Assembly: GCA_028571685.1 (NCBI GenBank)
Contig: CM053142.1
Location: 125,852,796-125,916,795 of the forward strand
Length of the DNA stretch: 64,000 nt
Source of the DNA: Heterohyrax brucei
Taxonomy: Eukaryota > Chordata > Mammalia > Hyracoidea > Procaviidae
Direction: 5' to 3'
Position 1 is the stretch's first letter. Each line of letters begins with the position of its first letter. The position numbers and the translations under genes are program-made. Positions 52,711 through 63,897 of the stretch are shown here, one piece after another. The notes under the pieces were generated by a model. That model did no database searches. It saw only the letters and a program-made list of their open reading frames with translations, and had not been told where the DNA came from.

Positions 52711-54361
52711 CATCCTATTTTACTGGGTCAGACTGTAGCTGAAGGTGACAAATCACATCCTGTATCCTGCTGGAATGACAGGCCAGCGTCCTTACTGTTA
52801 CCCTGATTAGTCTACCTGAGAAACTGGACATTAGGCAAATTGGTGCTGGGAACATTTCTGGGCTTTCTGGCTCCTTGACAAGCTCCATTTGTCAGCTTTG
52901 TGCTTAGATTCAGACCTCAGACATGAGACCACCATGAACTGCAGCAAATGGCCAAAGCAGGACCAGAGAGCCCATCATGTATGTAGAATAGAACACCCGG
53001 AAGTACGTGACCCTGAAGAGAAAAGTTGGAAAGAAGGAAGCAGAGCCTAGCAGGGGCCTGTGTTTAACTGAGCCTTCGTATCTATGGCCTTCTAGAACAC
53101 TTGAACACTCAGCGCTGGTGGTAACTTTGGTAGAAATACAGTAGATGTTTGGTGGTCCTCCTCTTCCCCACCCCCATTTCTTACTGAGAAAGTAAAACCA
53201 TATGGGAACTGAGAGTGAGAATATGGGTGTGAGGCAGAAAATACAGGCAGATAGAGGCAGGGCTGCAGTACCCGTCTGCTTGTCTTTGTTACTTGTCTAG
53301 TTGCTTCTTAATGTGTTCTTTTTTTCCTCTCATCAGTTCACTTCTTGGAAGATTTACTTGTTATTTTAAAAATTTTTGGCCTGTGTATGATTTAAGTCTT
53401 GAATGAGATGTGTAATGTACAAAATCTCCAGAAACAGTTTCTTGATCAAAACTGCATCTCCATTCTAAATGACTCAGTACATGCTGAGTCTTGGAAATTA
53501 ATAAACGCAGCAGCAGTGTTAAGAAAGAGAATGGAGGTACCTGAGATGACCCAACTTCTCCTTCACAGCAGCAGTGAGGGGGGTGGTCAGCAGGGGAGGG
53601 AAAGGCACAGCAGTCTCTGAGTTGCAGCCTTTTGAACCTGACTTCTTTTTTACCTCCTAGTTTATTCTGGACATCATTTCGGGGAAGGGGACTGAGTTTT
53701 CCAAAATGTTTTCAAAATGATTCACAGCATTCCTAGGGAATAAGGTGAGTGGAAGCTCCAAATGCCAGTTTTATGGCCCTTAGATTCCTTTGATCAGTCC
53801 TGGAAAGTTTTTGCTTGCTGCTGTCTTAGAGAGCCACTGTCCCTCTGTGCTCAGCTGTCTTGAGCCGGCACTTTAGCCTGTTTCTTGTCACTCTATTCTG
53901 GCTCCCCTGAAGGCTAAGGAATTCAGAACCCTCCTCACCAGAAGACTTCTTTCCACTGAGGGAAGAGGATGCTCTCTCTCAATTCCCATGTGGTTTTACC
54001 TGCTCAGTGGAGCTTCTCCACTCTCTGTCACTTTACACTGTCCACTGTGTTTAATCTTTTCCAAGACTCACTCTATGCTGAGTCATGTAGAATGGAGATG
54101 CAGTGCTGATCAAGAAACCATGGCAATTTTACACCTGTTTGATTGTCAATTAGTGTTTGATTGTCTATTAAGCATTTCAGGCAGGTTTTTTCATGGTGGC
54201 TATTTTACTATGCTAATCCTCCTTGTTAAGTGACTTGACTTTATGAGCATCTCCATTGAGTGTTTAATTAGGTGAAGTACAGTCCAGAGGATATCACTTT
54301 TAAAATATGATTTGTGGACAGTGAAGATTAACATTTATTTTGCTTCCCTTTGGTAGTGACA
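52711..54361. other. No recognised feature
   Basis: Unique-looking, somewhat GC-richer than average around 52740-53250 and 53560-54060. Frames at 53399-53620 and 53988-54233 lack any domain or start context I could defend. Confidence 0.5.
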
Positions 54362-54565
54362 GGAGCCCTGGGGGTGCAGACGCATGCAGCTGCTAACCCA
54401 GAAGTCAGTGGTTGAAACCCACCAGCTGCTCCACAGCAGAAAGATGTGGCAGTCTGCTCCTATAAGATTTACTGCTTGGGAAACCCTGTGGGGGCATTCC
54501 ACCCTCTCCTGCAGTATCACAGTGAGTCAGAAGCAGTTTGGTAGCAGTGAGTTCAGTTTGGGTTT
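54362..54565 (+). repeat. AfroSINE, long variant
   Basis: GGAGCCCTGGGGGTGCAGAC, CAGCTGCTAACCCAGAAG, GTTGAAACCCACCAGCTGC, AGAAAGATGTGGCAGTCTGC, AAGATTTACTGCTTGG and CACAGTGAGTCAGAAGCAG. It has the internal AAGATTTAC block of the long type. Confidence 0.92.
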
Positions 54566-55614
54566 TTGGTAATTAGAATTTGCAAACAGGAGGCTGATTG
54601 TATCTACTTTAGATACACCTATAACTTGTTTGCCTGCTTTCTGGAGATGCTACCCTCCCATAACCAAGCTATGAATTTGAATCCAGTCCTAAAAGTATTA
54701 CATTGTACCTTATTATTGAGCTTATCGACAGAAAGCTGACGTTTAACAATTGCTTTTATTCAAGCTTCGGTTTCCCCCCAGTCTTTTCTTTCTTTGTGTG
54801 TCAGAATAATGGTATGTCTATTCATAAAGTTATCCCATTTATCTAAATCACTTATTGAAGGTGGTTAATTGCTCGCTTGAATGTAACAAAATTTCTGTAG
54901 AACCAATAAGTGCCTTGTGCTCTATCTAGAAAGAGCATCTTCCGTTCGTCAGTTACAGAACAGAATGTTTTTTCATTACCAGAAGATGGGGATCACTTTG
55001 TAATTTCAATCAAACTCAAACCTTGACTCTAGCAAGACCCGAAATTTAATGGGAGCAATACGTTTAATTTCATCTGTACCGGAATACCAGATACCATTTG
55101 TTATAATCGTATGACCAGTTCTTAAAAAAATTTGTTGCTTTTTACCAGATAATAAGTTTTTGAAGTTGTTGTTGGGAAAGTTAAGTTCTGATTAACAAAA
55201 TACAGTTGGTAATATATACTTATTCCTTCAGGGGCATACCTAGTTCATAAATCAAGGATAACAGTACATTTGATTTCTTTTATAACATTATTAAAGCCTC
55301 AATAAGTTACTAAGCTTGCTGAGTTTTACTGTGTTCCTTTACATAGTAGCAAAGTCCAGAGGATAATTTAAAACTATGGTACAATCTCAAGAAATCTGGT
55401 TAAGCTGGCATTTATTCTGAAGATTTGACCGCATGTCATTAGATTGTCCATAGTTATTTTATGAGGATTTTCTGATATGTTTCTTTCAGAGTTGAAATTC
55501 CTATGTATGTGTTTAACTGCAGGAAAGAGGCTTATTAGATTTATTAATAACAAACAGTGTAGTTCTCTGATTATTGTCTTTCCAAACAAGCCTTTCAGTT
55601 AATAACAACAATCA
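54566..55614. other. No recognised feature
   Basis: Repeat-poor AT-rich stretch. No exon or RNA gene could be supported. Confidence 0.5.
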
Positions 55615-56065
55615 TGACACTGACCCTCCAAAACCTGTGAAAATGTTACTTTATATGGCAAAAATGACATCACAAATGTGATTAAGGTCAGAATCTTGAG
55701 ATGGTGAGGTTGTCTTCATATCTGGGTATACCTTAACTGCAATCATAAGGGTCCTTCCAAAAGGGAGGCAGGTGGCTCAGTGGAGGAGAAGGCAGCGATG
55801 TGACAGTGGAAACAGAAACTGGAGCGATGAGGTCAGGAGCCAAGGAATGTCAGTGGTGGGCTCCAGAGTCTGTAAAAGGGAAGGGACAGACCCTAGAGCC
55901 TACTGACAGAGTCTTCAGAAGCAACCAGGCTTACCAGTGACTTGATTTTACTGCCTCAAGTTTCATTTGGACTGCTGACCTCCAGAATTGTAAGAAAATA
56001 AATGTCTTGTTTTAAGCCATTGCATTTGTGGTAATGTGACACAGTAGCAGTAGGAAACTAACACA
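55615..56065 (+). mobile_element. LTR fossil (MaLR/MLT1-like)
   Basis: ACTTTATATGGCAAAAATGACATC, GTGATTAAGGTCAG, GAGATGGTGAGGTTGTC, CAAGGAATGTCAGTGG, CCTCCAGAATTGTAAGAAAATAAATG (polyadenylation signal) and GTAGGAAACTAACACA at the end. This order is typical of eutherian MaLR LTRs. It is a solo, old fossil with a poorly preserved start. Confidence 0.85.
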
Positions 56066-56109
56066 AACCTATTCTTCAATCATTATTTTCATTTTCACTA
56101 GATTTGTGT

Positions 56110-56303
56110 TGTCCAGCATGGTAGCCACTAGCCATACGTGGCTATTTAAATATAACTGTATTTAAAATTAAATACAAAAACCAAAATTTTAATTCCTCAG
56201 TGTCACATTTCAGTAATAGCATGTGGCTAGTGGCTACTGAATTGGACAGTATAAATATTGAGTATTTCCATTGTTGGGGGACATTTCACTGGACAGTGTT
56301 TTT
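56110..56303 (+). mobile_element. MER5A-like hAT-Charlie nonautonomous transposon
   Basis: GTCCAGCATGGTAGCCACTAGCCATACGTGGCTATTTAAA at the left and GCATGTGGCTAGTGGCTACTGAATTGGACAGT at the right are near-complementary ends around an AT-rich middle (AAAATTTTAATTCCTCAG). This is the MER5A/B plan. The orientation is nominal because the ends are nearly symmetric. Confidence 0.88.
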
Positions 56304-56744
56304 TAGGCTGTATAAGCTCCTTAAAAACAGGAATTATGTTATATATACATAGTCCCTTTCCTGGCATTTATGGGGAACAGTTTAGAATCTCTGAAGTGGG
56401 ATAATTAGAAACCTCTACTCTTTGGTTTCCTATTCCCAGCTCTGTTCCTCGCTACAGAGGACCTTGAATGGATCTAGAGCAGAGGCTGGGCAGGCCTTGT
56501 GAGCAAGTCTGACTGTGTGGACAGAGAATTCCAGGTCATGTGTATGTAAAGCATATTGTAAATGTAAGATTCAGGATCTGGGTGAGGACATCCCCTTGGT
56601 ACTGAGAATTTCTTAACCAGGATAGGGCCTCGATTTACCCTGGTCTGAGGATATCTCCTGTATCAGTTCCAAAGCCAGAAAATGGATGGTAGGTATATAG
56701 CATTGTGTAATAAACATTTTTTAAACCTACAAATGCCTTGTGTG
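56304..56744. other. No recognised feature
   Basis: Between the hAT element and the L2. Nothing recognised. Confidence 0.5.
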
Positions 56745-57060
56745 AGTACTGGTATTAGTTAACAATGAATAAAGCAACTTCCCTGCCCTCATGGTGCTTA
56801 TATTGTAGGGGTAAAACCAGCTAATCAGCCAGTAGATAGATGTATATTCTAAATCCAGGGCGATAAATGCTGTGAAGAATAACCATAGTAATGGTATAGA
56901 ATGATGTGGTTCAGGGGACTGATGGGGATGTGGTTCAGGGAACTGATGGGTGTATTATAGATAGGTGACTGGATAAAACTTTTCAGGGGAGGTGACAGCT
57001 AAGCATAAACCTCAGTGAAGTGGAAAAGTTGTTGGGAATGAAGCAAAGAAAGGAAAGGGA
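56745..57060 (-). repeat. Ancient L2 LINE 3' part (antisense)
   Basis: CTTCCCTGCCCTCATGGTGCTTATATTGTAGG, GGCGATAAATGCTGTGAAG, TTTCAGGGGAGGTGACAGCTAAGC and ATAAACCTCAGTGAAGTGG follow the antisense L2. A short duplication, GATGTGGTTCAGGGRACTGATGGG, occurs near 56905-56950. Confidence 0.75.
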
Positions 57061-57391
57061 GAAATGAGTTGATGTGGGCTCTGGTTTTAATCATGGCCTT
57101 CAGAACTTTATTGTGCCCCAGTGGTACACTTTCCAGTAGCTCCTTTGTGTGTCCATACCAGCCAAGATTCATTGGACGTCATTATTTACATGTTGAAAAC
57201 TGCTTGTATGTCTGTGTATATATGTATATATTTCAGATACAGAATTACATTATAATATTGAATATGCCTTTTTCAAACTGCAAACTGTAGGGATTCTGAT
57301 ACATGTCACATACTTCCCACTGAGAATGTCTACTGCTTATATCTGAGTTATTATTTAAATTACATTTCAGAGAGACCTTTGTACTAAAATA

Positions 57392-57598
57392 CTGATAGTT
57401 GGGTGTGAAGTCAGTTCTGACTCATGGTAACCCCATGTGTTTCAGACTTACAAATGTGCTTTCTGGGGTTTGGAGTGGCTGATTTTTCAGAAGTAGATCA
57501 CCAGGTTGACTTCTGAGGCACCTTGGGTAGACTCAAACCTCCAGCCTTTCAGTGTGTAGTGCACAACTGTAGCTGTGTGCACCACCCAGGGTCTCTGC
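57392..57598 (-). repeat. AfroSINE, second subtype
   Basis: GTCAGTTCTGACTCATGG, TAACCCCATGTGTTTCAG, GCTGATTTTTCAGAAGTAGATCACC, CTTCTGAGGCACCTTGGGTAG and CACCACCCAGGGTCTC. The antisense CAGAAGTAGATCACC block is diagnostic of this subtype. Confidence 0.93.
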
Positions 57599-57826
57599 CT
57601 AAATACTGTGTACACCTTAAACTGTGCAGAATAAATAACCTGTTATAATTTTGTCCTTGTCTACTGCTTTGGTAATTAGGAGTGAATAGCTGACTGATTC
57701 TCTGATCCTCATTATACTTTGAAAACGTACACTTTGTATGTCTTCAAAGTAAAGTATCTCGTTAGTTGTCTACATTGATTACATGCTGCATTTAAAATAT
57801 TGTAGACATGTTGGGTTAAATGCAAT

Positions 57827-58355
57827 TGTTGTAGTCAGCTAGGGCTGCTTTAACAGAAATACCACACACAGAGTGGATGGCTTTAACAAAGGAAGGTTTA
57901 TTCTTACATAGTCCGGTAGGCTACAAGTCCACATTTAGGACGTCTGCTCTAGGGGAAGCCTTTCCCCCTGGTCGGCTCTGGAGGAAAGTTCAGTATTGCA
58001 TCAGTCTTTGTCCAGGGAGCATCTTGGCACAGGAGCCTGAGATCTGAAGGATGCGCTCTTCTCCCGGTGCTGCTTTCTTGATGGTATGAGGTTTCCAATT
58101 CTCAGCTTGTCTGCCTTTCCTTTTATCTCTTGCAGGCTGAAAGTATTAAGGGTGAGGCAAGCCATACTCGAGGGAAACTCCCTTTACAGTGGAGCAGGGA
58201 GGTGATCCTATGAAGGGATTTACAGTCCCACCCTAATCCTTTAACATGCAGAATAGGAAAACCACAAAATGGAGGACAATCACAAGATACTGGGAATCAT
58301 GGCCCAGCCACGTGTCTACACCTATTTTGGGAGGCACAGAATTCAGTCCCTGACA
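57827..58355 (-). mobile_element. Solo LTR (ERVL/MaLR-like) with exact 5-bp duplication
   Basis: GCAAT at 57822-57826 and at 58356-58360 flanks an antisense LTR running from TGTTGTAGTCAGCTAGGGCTG through CAGAAATACCACACACAG, CTAGGGGAAGCC, CACCCTAATCCTTTAACATGC and GGGAATCATGGCCCAGCC to CAGTCCCTGACA. It is about 529 bp, with no internal retroviral sequence. The complement of AAAGGGAGTTTCCC at about 58180 is shared with the plus-strand copy at 33.9 kb. Confidence 0.95.
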
Positions 58356-59139
58356 GCAATATATTACTAAATTTTATTTCAGCTATTTTTAATTTACTTA
58401 ATGTGGCTACTAGAAAATTTAAAATTACATCTATGTGATTACTGGCTTATATTCTGTGTCCACTTACTTTTTGGGGAGTATTTACCTATAGTTTAGGCAT
58501 ATAATTTGAGTGTAATGCTTTGGAGAAAAATAAAATATATGCTTATCAACAGCCACAGGCCACTGTCTCACATAATATTTAACTACATAGGAACCATTAG
58601 TTAATAGGAATGAATGCACAGACAGAATGTTGTTCTGTGATGAGTTTCTTTGATACATGACTATTATCTACTTTAGATTTTTATCTTTATGACGTATTTT
58701 TCTTAGGTTTTTCTCAGAACTGAAATTTTAAAATGGCAGGTGTAGTCTTTTTAAGAGCAAGATATTTTTCAGGAGCCATTGTGAAGTTTAATAATTACCT
58801 TCTTAGAAATAGTAGTATTCTTTATTTTAAAGAACTGTGAACTTTAAAATTTTTCTTATGAAACTACCTATATGTCTAAATATGGCATTGGTAAGTAGAC
58901 ATAATTATTGTGTGCATATATTGTTCTTAATCAACTTGGTCAGAATAATTTTGAGATTATTTTCTTGCTTTATAAAGAAAAATATATAATTGGAAACAGC
59001 AAAAGTTGCTGAAACAATAGTGTATGTTTTGATATTCATTTTTTACTTTCCCCTGGGAGCTAGAACAAGGGCTGTTGAAAGTTAGAGAAAACTAGGAAAA
59101 GGATTTCAGGAATTTATTTTTTGTGTAGTTAAAAATGTG
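58356..59139. other. No recognised feature
   Basis: AT-rich, repeat-poor. Nothing could be supported. Confidence 0.5.
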
Positions 59140-59335
59140 AACTGGAACCAGACTGCCTGACTTTGGAACCTGTCTTTACCTCCTAGCCAAGTGACCTTGG
59201 GGAAGTCTGTAAAATCTTCTTACCTTAGTGTTGACATCTGTTAAAACTATGATAATAATAGCACTTAACTCGTAAGGATGATATGAGAGTTAAATGAGTT
59301 AATTCATATGAAACAGAATAGTGCCTGACACATAA
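59140..59335 (+). repeat. MIR SINE (sense)
   Basis: AACCAGACTGCCTGACTTTGGAACC, CCAAGTGACCTTGGGGAAG, CATCTGTTAAAACTATGATAATAATAGC, GAGAGTTAAATGAGTTAATTC and AGTGCCTGACACATAAT match the sense MIR almost throughout. Confidence 0.9.
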
Positions 59336-59424
59336 TATTTACTTTAACCCTTTTAACTGTAACATACTTTCTTATTGTGGTTGTCTGTGATGAAATATCT
59401 TACCTTTGAATGGAAATTTGACTT

Positions 59425-59615
59425 CTCTAAGCCCTTTACCATTCATAGCTTCATCCTTCCAACAACAATGATATGAGTTAGTATGAGTGGATCATTTATT
59501 ATACTTGTTGTAAGGATGAAGTCAGTACAGGCTCACAAGAGGTTCAGTAAGCTTACCTAAGGTCACTCAGGCACTTATTGACAGAGGTGGGACTCTCAGT
59601 CTACTGATTCTCAGT
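59425..59615 (-). repeat. MIR SINE (antisense)
   Basis: GCTTACCTAAGGTCACTCAGGC, GACAGAGGTGGGACTCTCAGTC and CTACTGATTCTCAG match the antisense MIR. It forms an inverted pair with the sense MIR just upstream. Confidence 0.75.
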
Positions 59616-60034
59616 TTATCCTCCCTAATAACAGGATAAACAGGGCTTTATAAATCCGTTTTTGTTTTTTTGGTGGTATATTCATTGATATTTATGTAAT
59701 TTCCTAGTTACTTTGTGGTTTTTCTTCTTTGAATTATACCCAACTAATAGCTCACCAAAGGTACTTGTGGACAACTTGAAAATGTATTTGTTTTACAAAA
59801 AAATCACAATGAACTCTGCATTTAAACATTGTAATGGCAGAGGATTATCTCGCATTAAAAAGACTGTCTTCATTTAATTTAATATCCCAGTTCACTGTGT
59901 CACCTTGAGTCATTTTTGTCCATTTGTAAAATATGACTCATATTACTTGGGCTCCTGAAACAGTGATATGAGTCAGTTGAGTCCATTTAATAGTTTTCTG
60001 TTCTAGAATCTCCATAATCTTGCTTACGGCTAGT

Positions 60035-60345
60035 ATAGAGGGATAGGTTTGGAGCCAAAGATATATTTGAAACCTAGCTTTGCCCTTTAGCTTGCTGTGG
60101 CCTAGGACCAGTCACCGTCACTGAATCTTCCTGTGGCTGTTGAGTCCCACTCATAGCTACCCTGTAGGGCAGAGGAGAGCTGCCCTACAGGGTTTACAAA
60201 GCTGTAAAAAACTGCAAAGTGTCTGGTGGCCTGCAGCCGCCAACTTTTCTATTAGCAGCTAAGTACTTAACCACTGTGTCGTCAGGCCTCCTCGCTGTGA
60301 GGGTTAGAGGTAATGTAATGAAGAGCCTGCTCCTTAGGTTGTTAT
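60035..60345 (+). repeat. MIR-like SINE (sense), split by an AfroSINE
   Basis: GGTTTGGAGCCAAAGATATATTTGAAACCTAGC and GTCACCGTCACTGAATCTTCCTGTGG at the left, with GTGAGGGTTAGAGGTAATG to the right of the SINE at 60133-60293, are in MIR order. Confidence 0.6.
60133..60293 (-). repeat. AfroSINE inserted in MIR
   Basis: GCTGTTGAGTCCCACTCATAGC, GTAGGGCAGAGGAGAGCTGCC, GTCTGGTGGCCTGCAGCC and TCGTCAGGCCTCCT. Complete antisense copy. Confidence 0.88.
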
Positions 60346-60359
60346 TTCTTAGCTACTCC

Positions 60360-60440
60360 ACCTGACCAAGTAGAACTGCCTCATAGGGTTTTCTAGGTTG
60401 TAATCTGTACAAGAACAGATAGCCAGATCTTTCTTTCACA
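60360..60440 (-). repeat. AfroSINE fragment, long variant (antisense)
   Basis: CAAGTAGAACTGCCTCATAGGG, TTTTCTAGGTTGTAATCTG, GAACAGATAGCCAGATC: the middle part of an antisense copy. Confidence 0.7.
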
Positions 60441-60727
60441 GAAACGCCATAAGAAAGAACCAATAATGGTCGTTACTGATGCTCTGGAAATTCTACTGAT
60501 GTATAGCAGTGAAGCCGTATCTTCAGTACCAAAAATGACATACTGATAAATCATTAGGTGTTAGAAAATCAAAATTGATATAACCTAGAGCTTTGCATAT
60601 TAGAAAAATATTTAGAAAATAAATCAAGAGATTATTATCAATATTACTCTCTCACTAATAAATAGGCTTGTGTTTCTTGGTTACGTTTTCTATGTTTTAA
60701 TAATGTGTATGTTTGCTTTTGTAGTAA

Positions 60728-61095
60728 AAAATGTTTTTATTTTTTGTTACAACTTCACTGAGATGTAATTTACATACCATAAAGTCCACCTGCCTGAAGC
60801 ATGTCATTCAGTGGTTGTTTAAGTGTATTTCTGGAGTTTTGCAACCATTACCACCATTTAATTTTAGAACATTTTCATCACTCCACAGAGCAACCTCATG
60901 CACAGTATCATTAATTGTCCCCAGCCATAGGTAACCAGTCATTTACTTTGAGTTTCTACAGATTTGCCTAATGCGGACATGTCATGTTAATGAAATCATA
61001 CAATGTGTAGTCTTGTATCTGAATGCTTTCACTTAGCATAATGCTTTTGAAGCTCATCTATGTTGTTGTATGTCTCAGCATGTTGTTTATTTTTT
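60728..61095 (-). repeat. Old L1 3' end (L1M type)
   Basis: TTACAACTTCACTGAGATGTAATTTACATACC, CATTCAGTGGTTGTTTAAGTG, TTTTGCAACCATTACCACC and GCTTTCACTTAGCATAATGC: antisense L1M 3' region in order. Confidence 0.87.
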
Positions 61096-63377
61096 AGCAA
61101 AAATTATTTTTAAATTGAAAGAATCATTCATATTTTAAAATCACTGTAATTAATTCAACAATAATAACAGGTATAGTCTTAGGATGGATGACTTCCCCCT
61201 CTTTCTCCTTCTCTAAAATGAGTATATTTGTATGAATGATGGGGTAAACAAAAGTACATTTTTAATGGCTATCACCACCACTCTAAAAATGAAAGTAAAA
61301 AATATAAATTCTTGGGAAATGTGTGAAGATTTTAGAATCAATAGATGCGATAATGACAGTAGTAGATTTCCTTTTGTGAGCATTTTTTATGTGAGGCTCT
61401 ATATTTGAACTCTATAAGTGTATCATCTAATTTAATACTCAAAACAACTGTATGAGATTTGAAAGTAAATAAATTGTCCATATTTAAACTTGTGTGTTCT
61501 AAGCACATTCCTGATTATAGTAACAGAAAATCCTCATTTACACCCAGTTGGGAATCAAAACTTTCTACAAAACTGATGACCAAACTTGTGTTGAACCGAG
61601 TCTTCTCAGCTGCCAGGTGTCGAGGTGCATACGTAATTATCATGACGTATTCTGTGTTTTTTTAAAATAATTTCTTTTAACTGGATTCTTTAGGGGTTGG
61701 GGAAAAGAATAGAGATAATTTTGATGCAATATCTTTTTCTTGATTTAGGCTTAAAGGGTAGGGGAAGAATTCAAGTGTAAATGGGAGTAGTTTGTTTAAT
61801 AAAAAGTGAACCAGGGAGTGGTACCAAAACTGGATTTTGTGCCACTCCGAGTTGACTGGTTAAGATGGAGTCAGTTTCCTCTTTTTCTTGGCGACCATAG
61901 CTTCATTTTAGCCAATGGCTCCCAGTGTTATTAGGAAAGAATATTTTAGTTTTGCACTGCCATGTAGGTGTTCATACTGTTTGTCTATAAACTCTTAAGC
62001 ATTCCATTTAAGTATTTTATATTAATTTCTCATAAGTTGCCTTATCTGTGCTTTTTGGCTGGTTGGTATTCTCCTGCCTCTTGAATGTATTTATGCATAC
62101 GAGGTTCACTTTTGGAAGTGTGGTATTTAATTTAAAAGTTATTTCTGTGAGCTCTTTGGTTGAAGGGGAAGGGACCCTGGCTCATTTGTCTTGTGTCACA
62201 GATGACAACTGTCATTAGCTGTCACATGCTGACATTTTACATGTCTCTGTTGGACCAGTGGATGAGATCTGGGTTTAGTGCAAAGACAATTTCCAAACGT
62301 TGAAACTCCTGCATGATAGCACGTATATCTGTAGACTGTTCTGGGAGGTAGTAAATCGTAGGTAGGCGTGGGTTTGATCATCAGATAGTAGCTAGGATTA
62401 AGTTATTTCTGAGGTTTATTATACATTTGAAATTCTGTGATTTCTTTTATTTCTCTAACATGTGTCCAAAACGGAGATACATGAAAAGTTTATCAGAACT
62501 GCAGCTCATCCAATGAATTCCTTGATGGCAGTGATGGTTGGTGGGATTTGTACCTTCAATCAGAGCTGAGTTGCTTTTCTGTGAATTCTCAAGTCAGCAG
62601 GAACAGCTCTCCTATTGAGAAGCAGTTGCAGTATTTTTTAACTTCATGCCATTTTCCTGGTTTAGGCTGAGCCCCAGGAGTGAATAGTGAGAAGGATAAA
62701 CTGTTTTATTACTTTGAATTCTATGAAAAATAATGTGATAAGTTTTAGAATAATTTACAGATAAATCTATTTAAAAGCTAGGAAATAATCCATATCCTTA
62801 AATATATCACTTTAAATTATTTTAATTGATTTTTCACATATGACTTGTACTGCTTACTCCGCTGTGAGATCGCCCCAAAATCACTGTTGGTCTGGATTTT
62901 ATTCTTGTGGTATTTATGACGACTGGACAAGGTATTAATTTTATTCTGTACGCTTAAAATTTCTCAGTATCCTAGGTTGCAGAATGATAGTCCAGAAGCC
63001 AAATCTGGTACAAGGATATGTTTTATTTGGCCTGTGCAGTATTTTGTCTTAATTAGTTGCTGATATTTAAAACTCTAGAGATTTTATCCAGAATTTCAGA
63101 GTTTTGGCTTTTCTCTCTCACAAAAAAACAGAAACCCAAAACCAGAACAAAATAGCTATGTTATAACTACATCAGCCATCTTACGTAGTAAGCATAACCT
63201 AGAACTTGGTGGGTAGATGAGATGTGTGCTCCCCTTTGAACCTGCCATTACCTTCGCTGGTGATTTTATACCTACCTGCTCCATTCCTTTATGTGACCTG
63301 TCTGGCCCCTGGGGGCATTTGAGCTTATGTGTCAAGTTTTAAATCTAATGCTTACTTGCACACCTTCAAACTATATT
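61096..63377. other. Longest repeat-poor stretch in the window
   Basis: About 2.3 kb without a repeat I can recognise. Short frames (61459-61665, 62196-62381) have no domain. This is where conserved noncoding or exon sequence would be easiest to detect by cross-species alignment. I see no direct evidence of either. Confidence 0.5.
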
Positions 63378-63714
63378 GTTGGTCGCTGGTGTTCAGTTGA
63401 CATATAATTCACAGCTTCCCCATGCACAGCTACCCCAAACACTGCCTGGTCCCATGTCATCTCCGTGATCAGTTGTAGATCAAATTGCTACGATCCGTAG
63501 AATTTTCACTGGCTGATTTTCAGAAGCAGATCACAAGTCTTCTCTTCCCAGACCATCTTAGTGTGGAAGCTTTGCTGAAATCTGTTCAGCATCATAGCAA
63601 CACTCTTACCTCTGTTGATAAGCCTCATGGTACCTGTGCATGAGATGTGTTGGCCAACCCATGCTTCCCATGTGGAAGAAAAGCTTTCTGCCACTCTACC
63701 ACCATTGCCCCTCT
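63378..63714 (-). repeat. tRNA-Gly-headed SINE with RTE-like tail
   Basis: Second copy of the element at 41381-41714. Shared antisense blocks are GATCAGTTGTAGAT, TTTTCACTGGCTGATTTTCAGAAGCAGATC, GTGTGGAAGCTTTGCTGAAATCTGTTCAGCATCATAGCAAC and the A-box complement CCACTCTACCACCATTGCCC. The head is again of tRNA-Gly type. Confidence 0.82.
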
Positions 63715-63728
63715 TTAAAGCTATAAAA

Positions 63729-63897
63729 CTAGAAAACCAAACTTATTGCTGTTGAGTCAATTCCAACTCGTAACAACCCTATGAGACAAAGTAGAACTGT
63801 CCCCATAGAGTTTCCATGGAATGCCTGGTAGATTCAAACTGCCCACATTTTGTTTAGCAGCCTTAGTGCTTAACCACTGTGGCACCAGGGTTACCTG
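63729..63897 (-). repeat. AfroSINE with perfect 12-bp target-site duplication
   Basis: AAAGCTATAAAA at 63717-63728 and 63898-63909 flanks a complete antisense copy (CTGTTGAGTCAATTCCAACTC, GACAAAGTAGAACTG, GGAATGCCTGGTAG, GGCACCAGGGTTACC). Confidence 0.96.
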
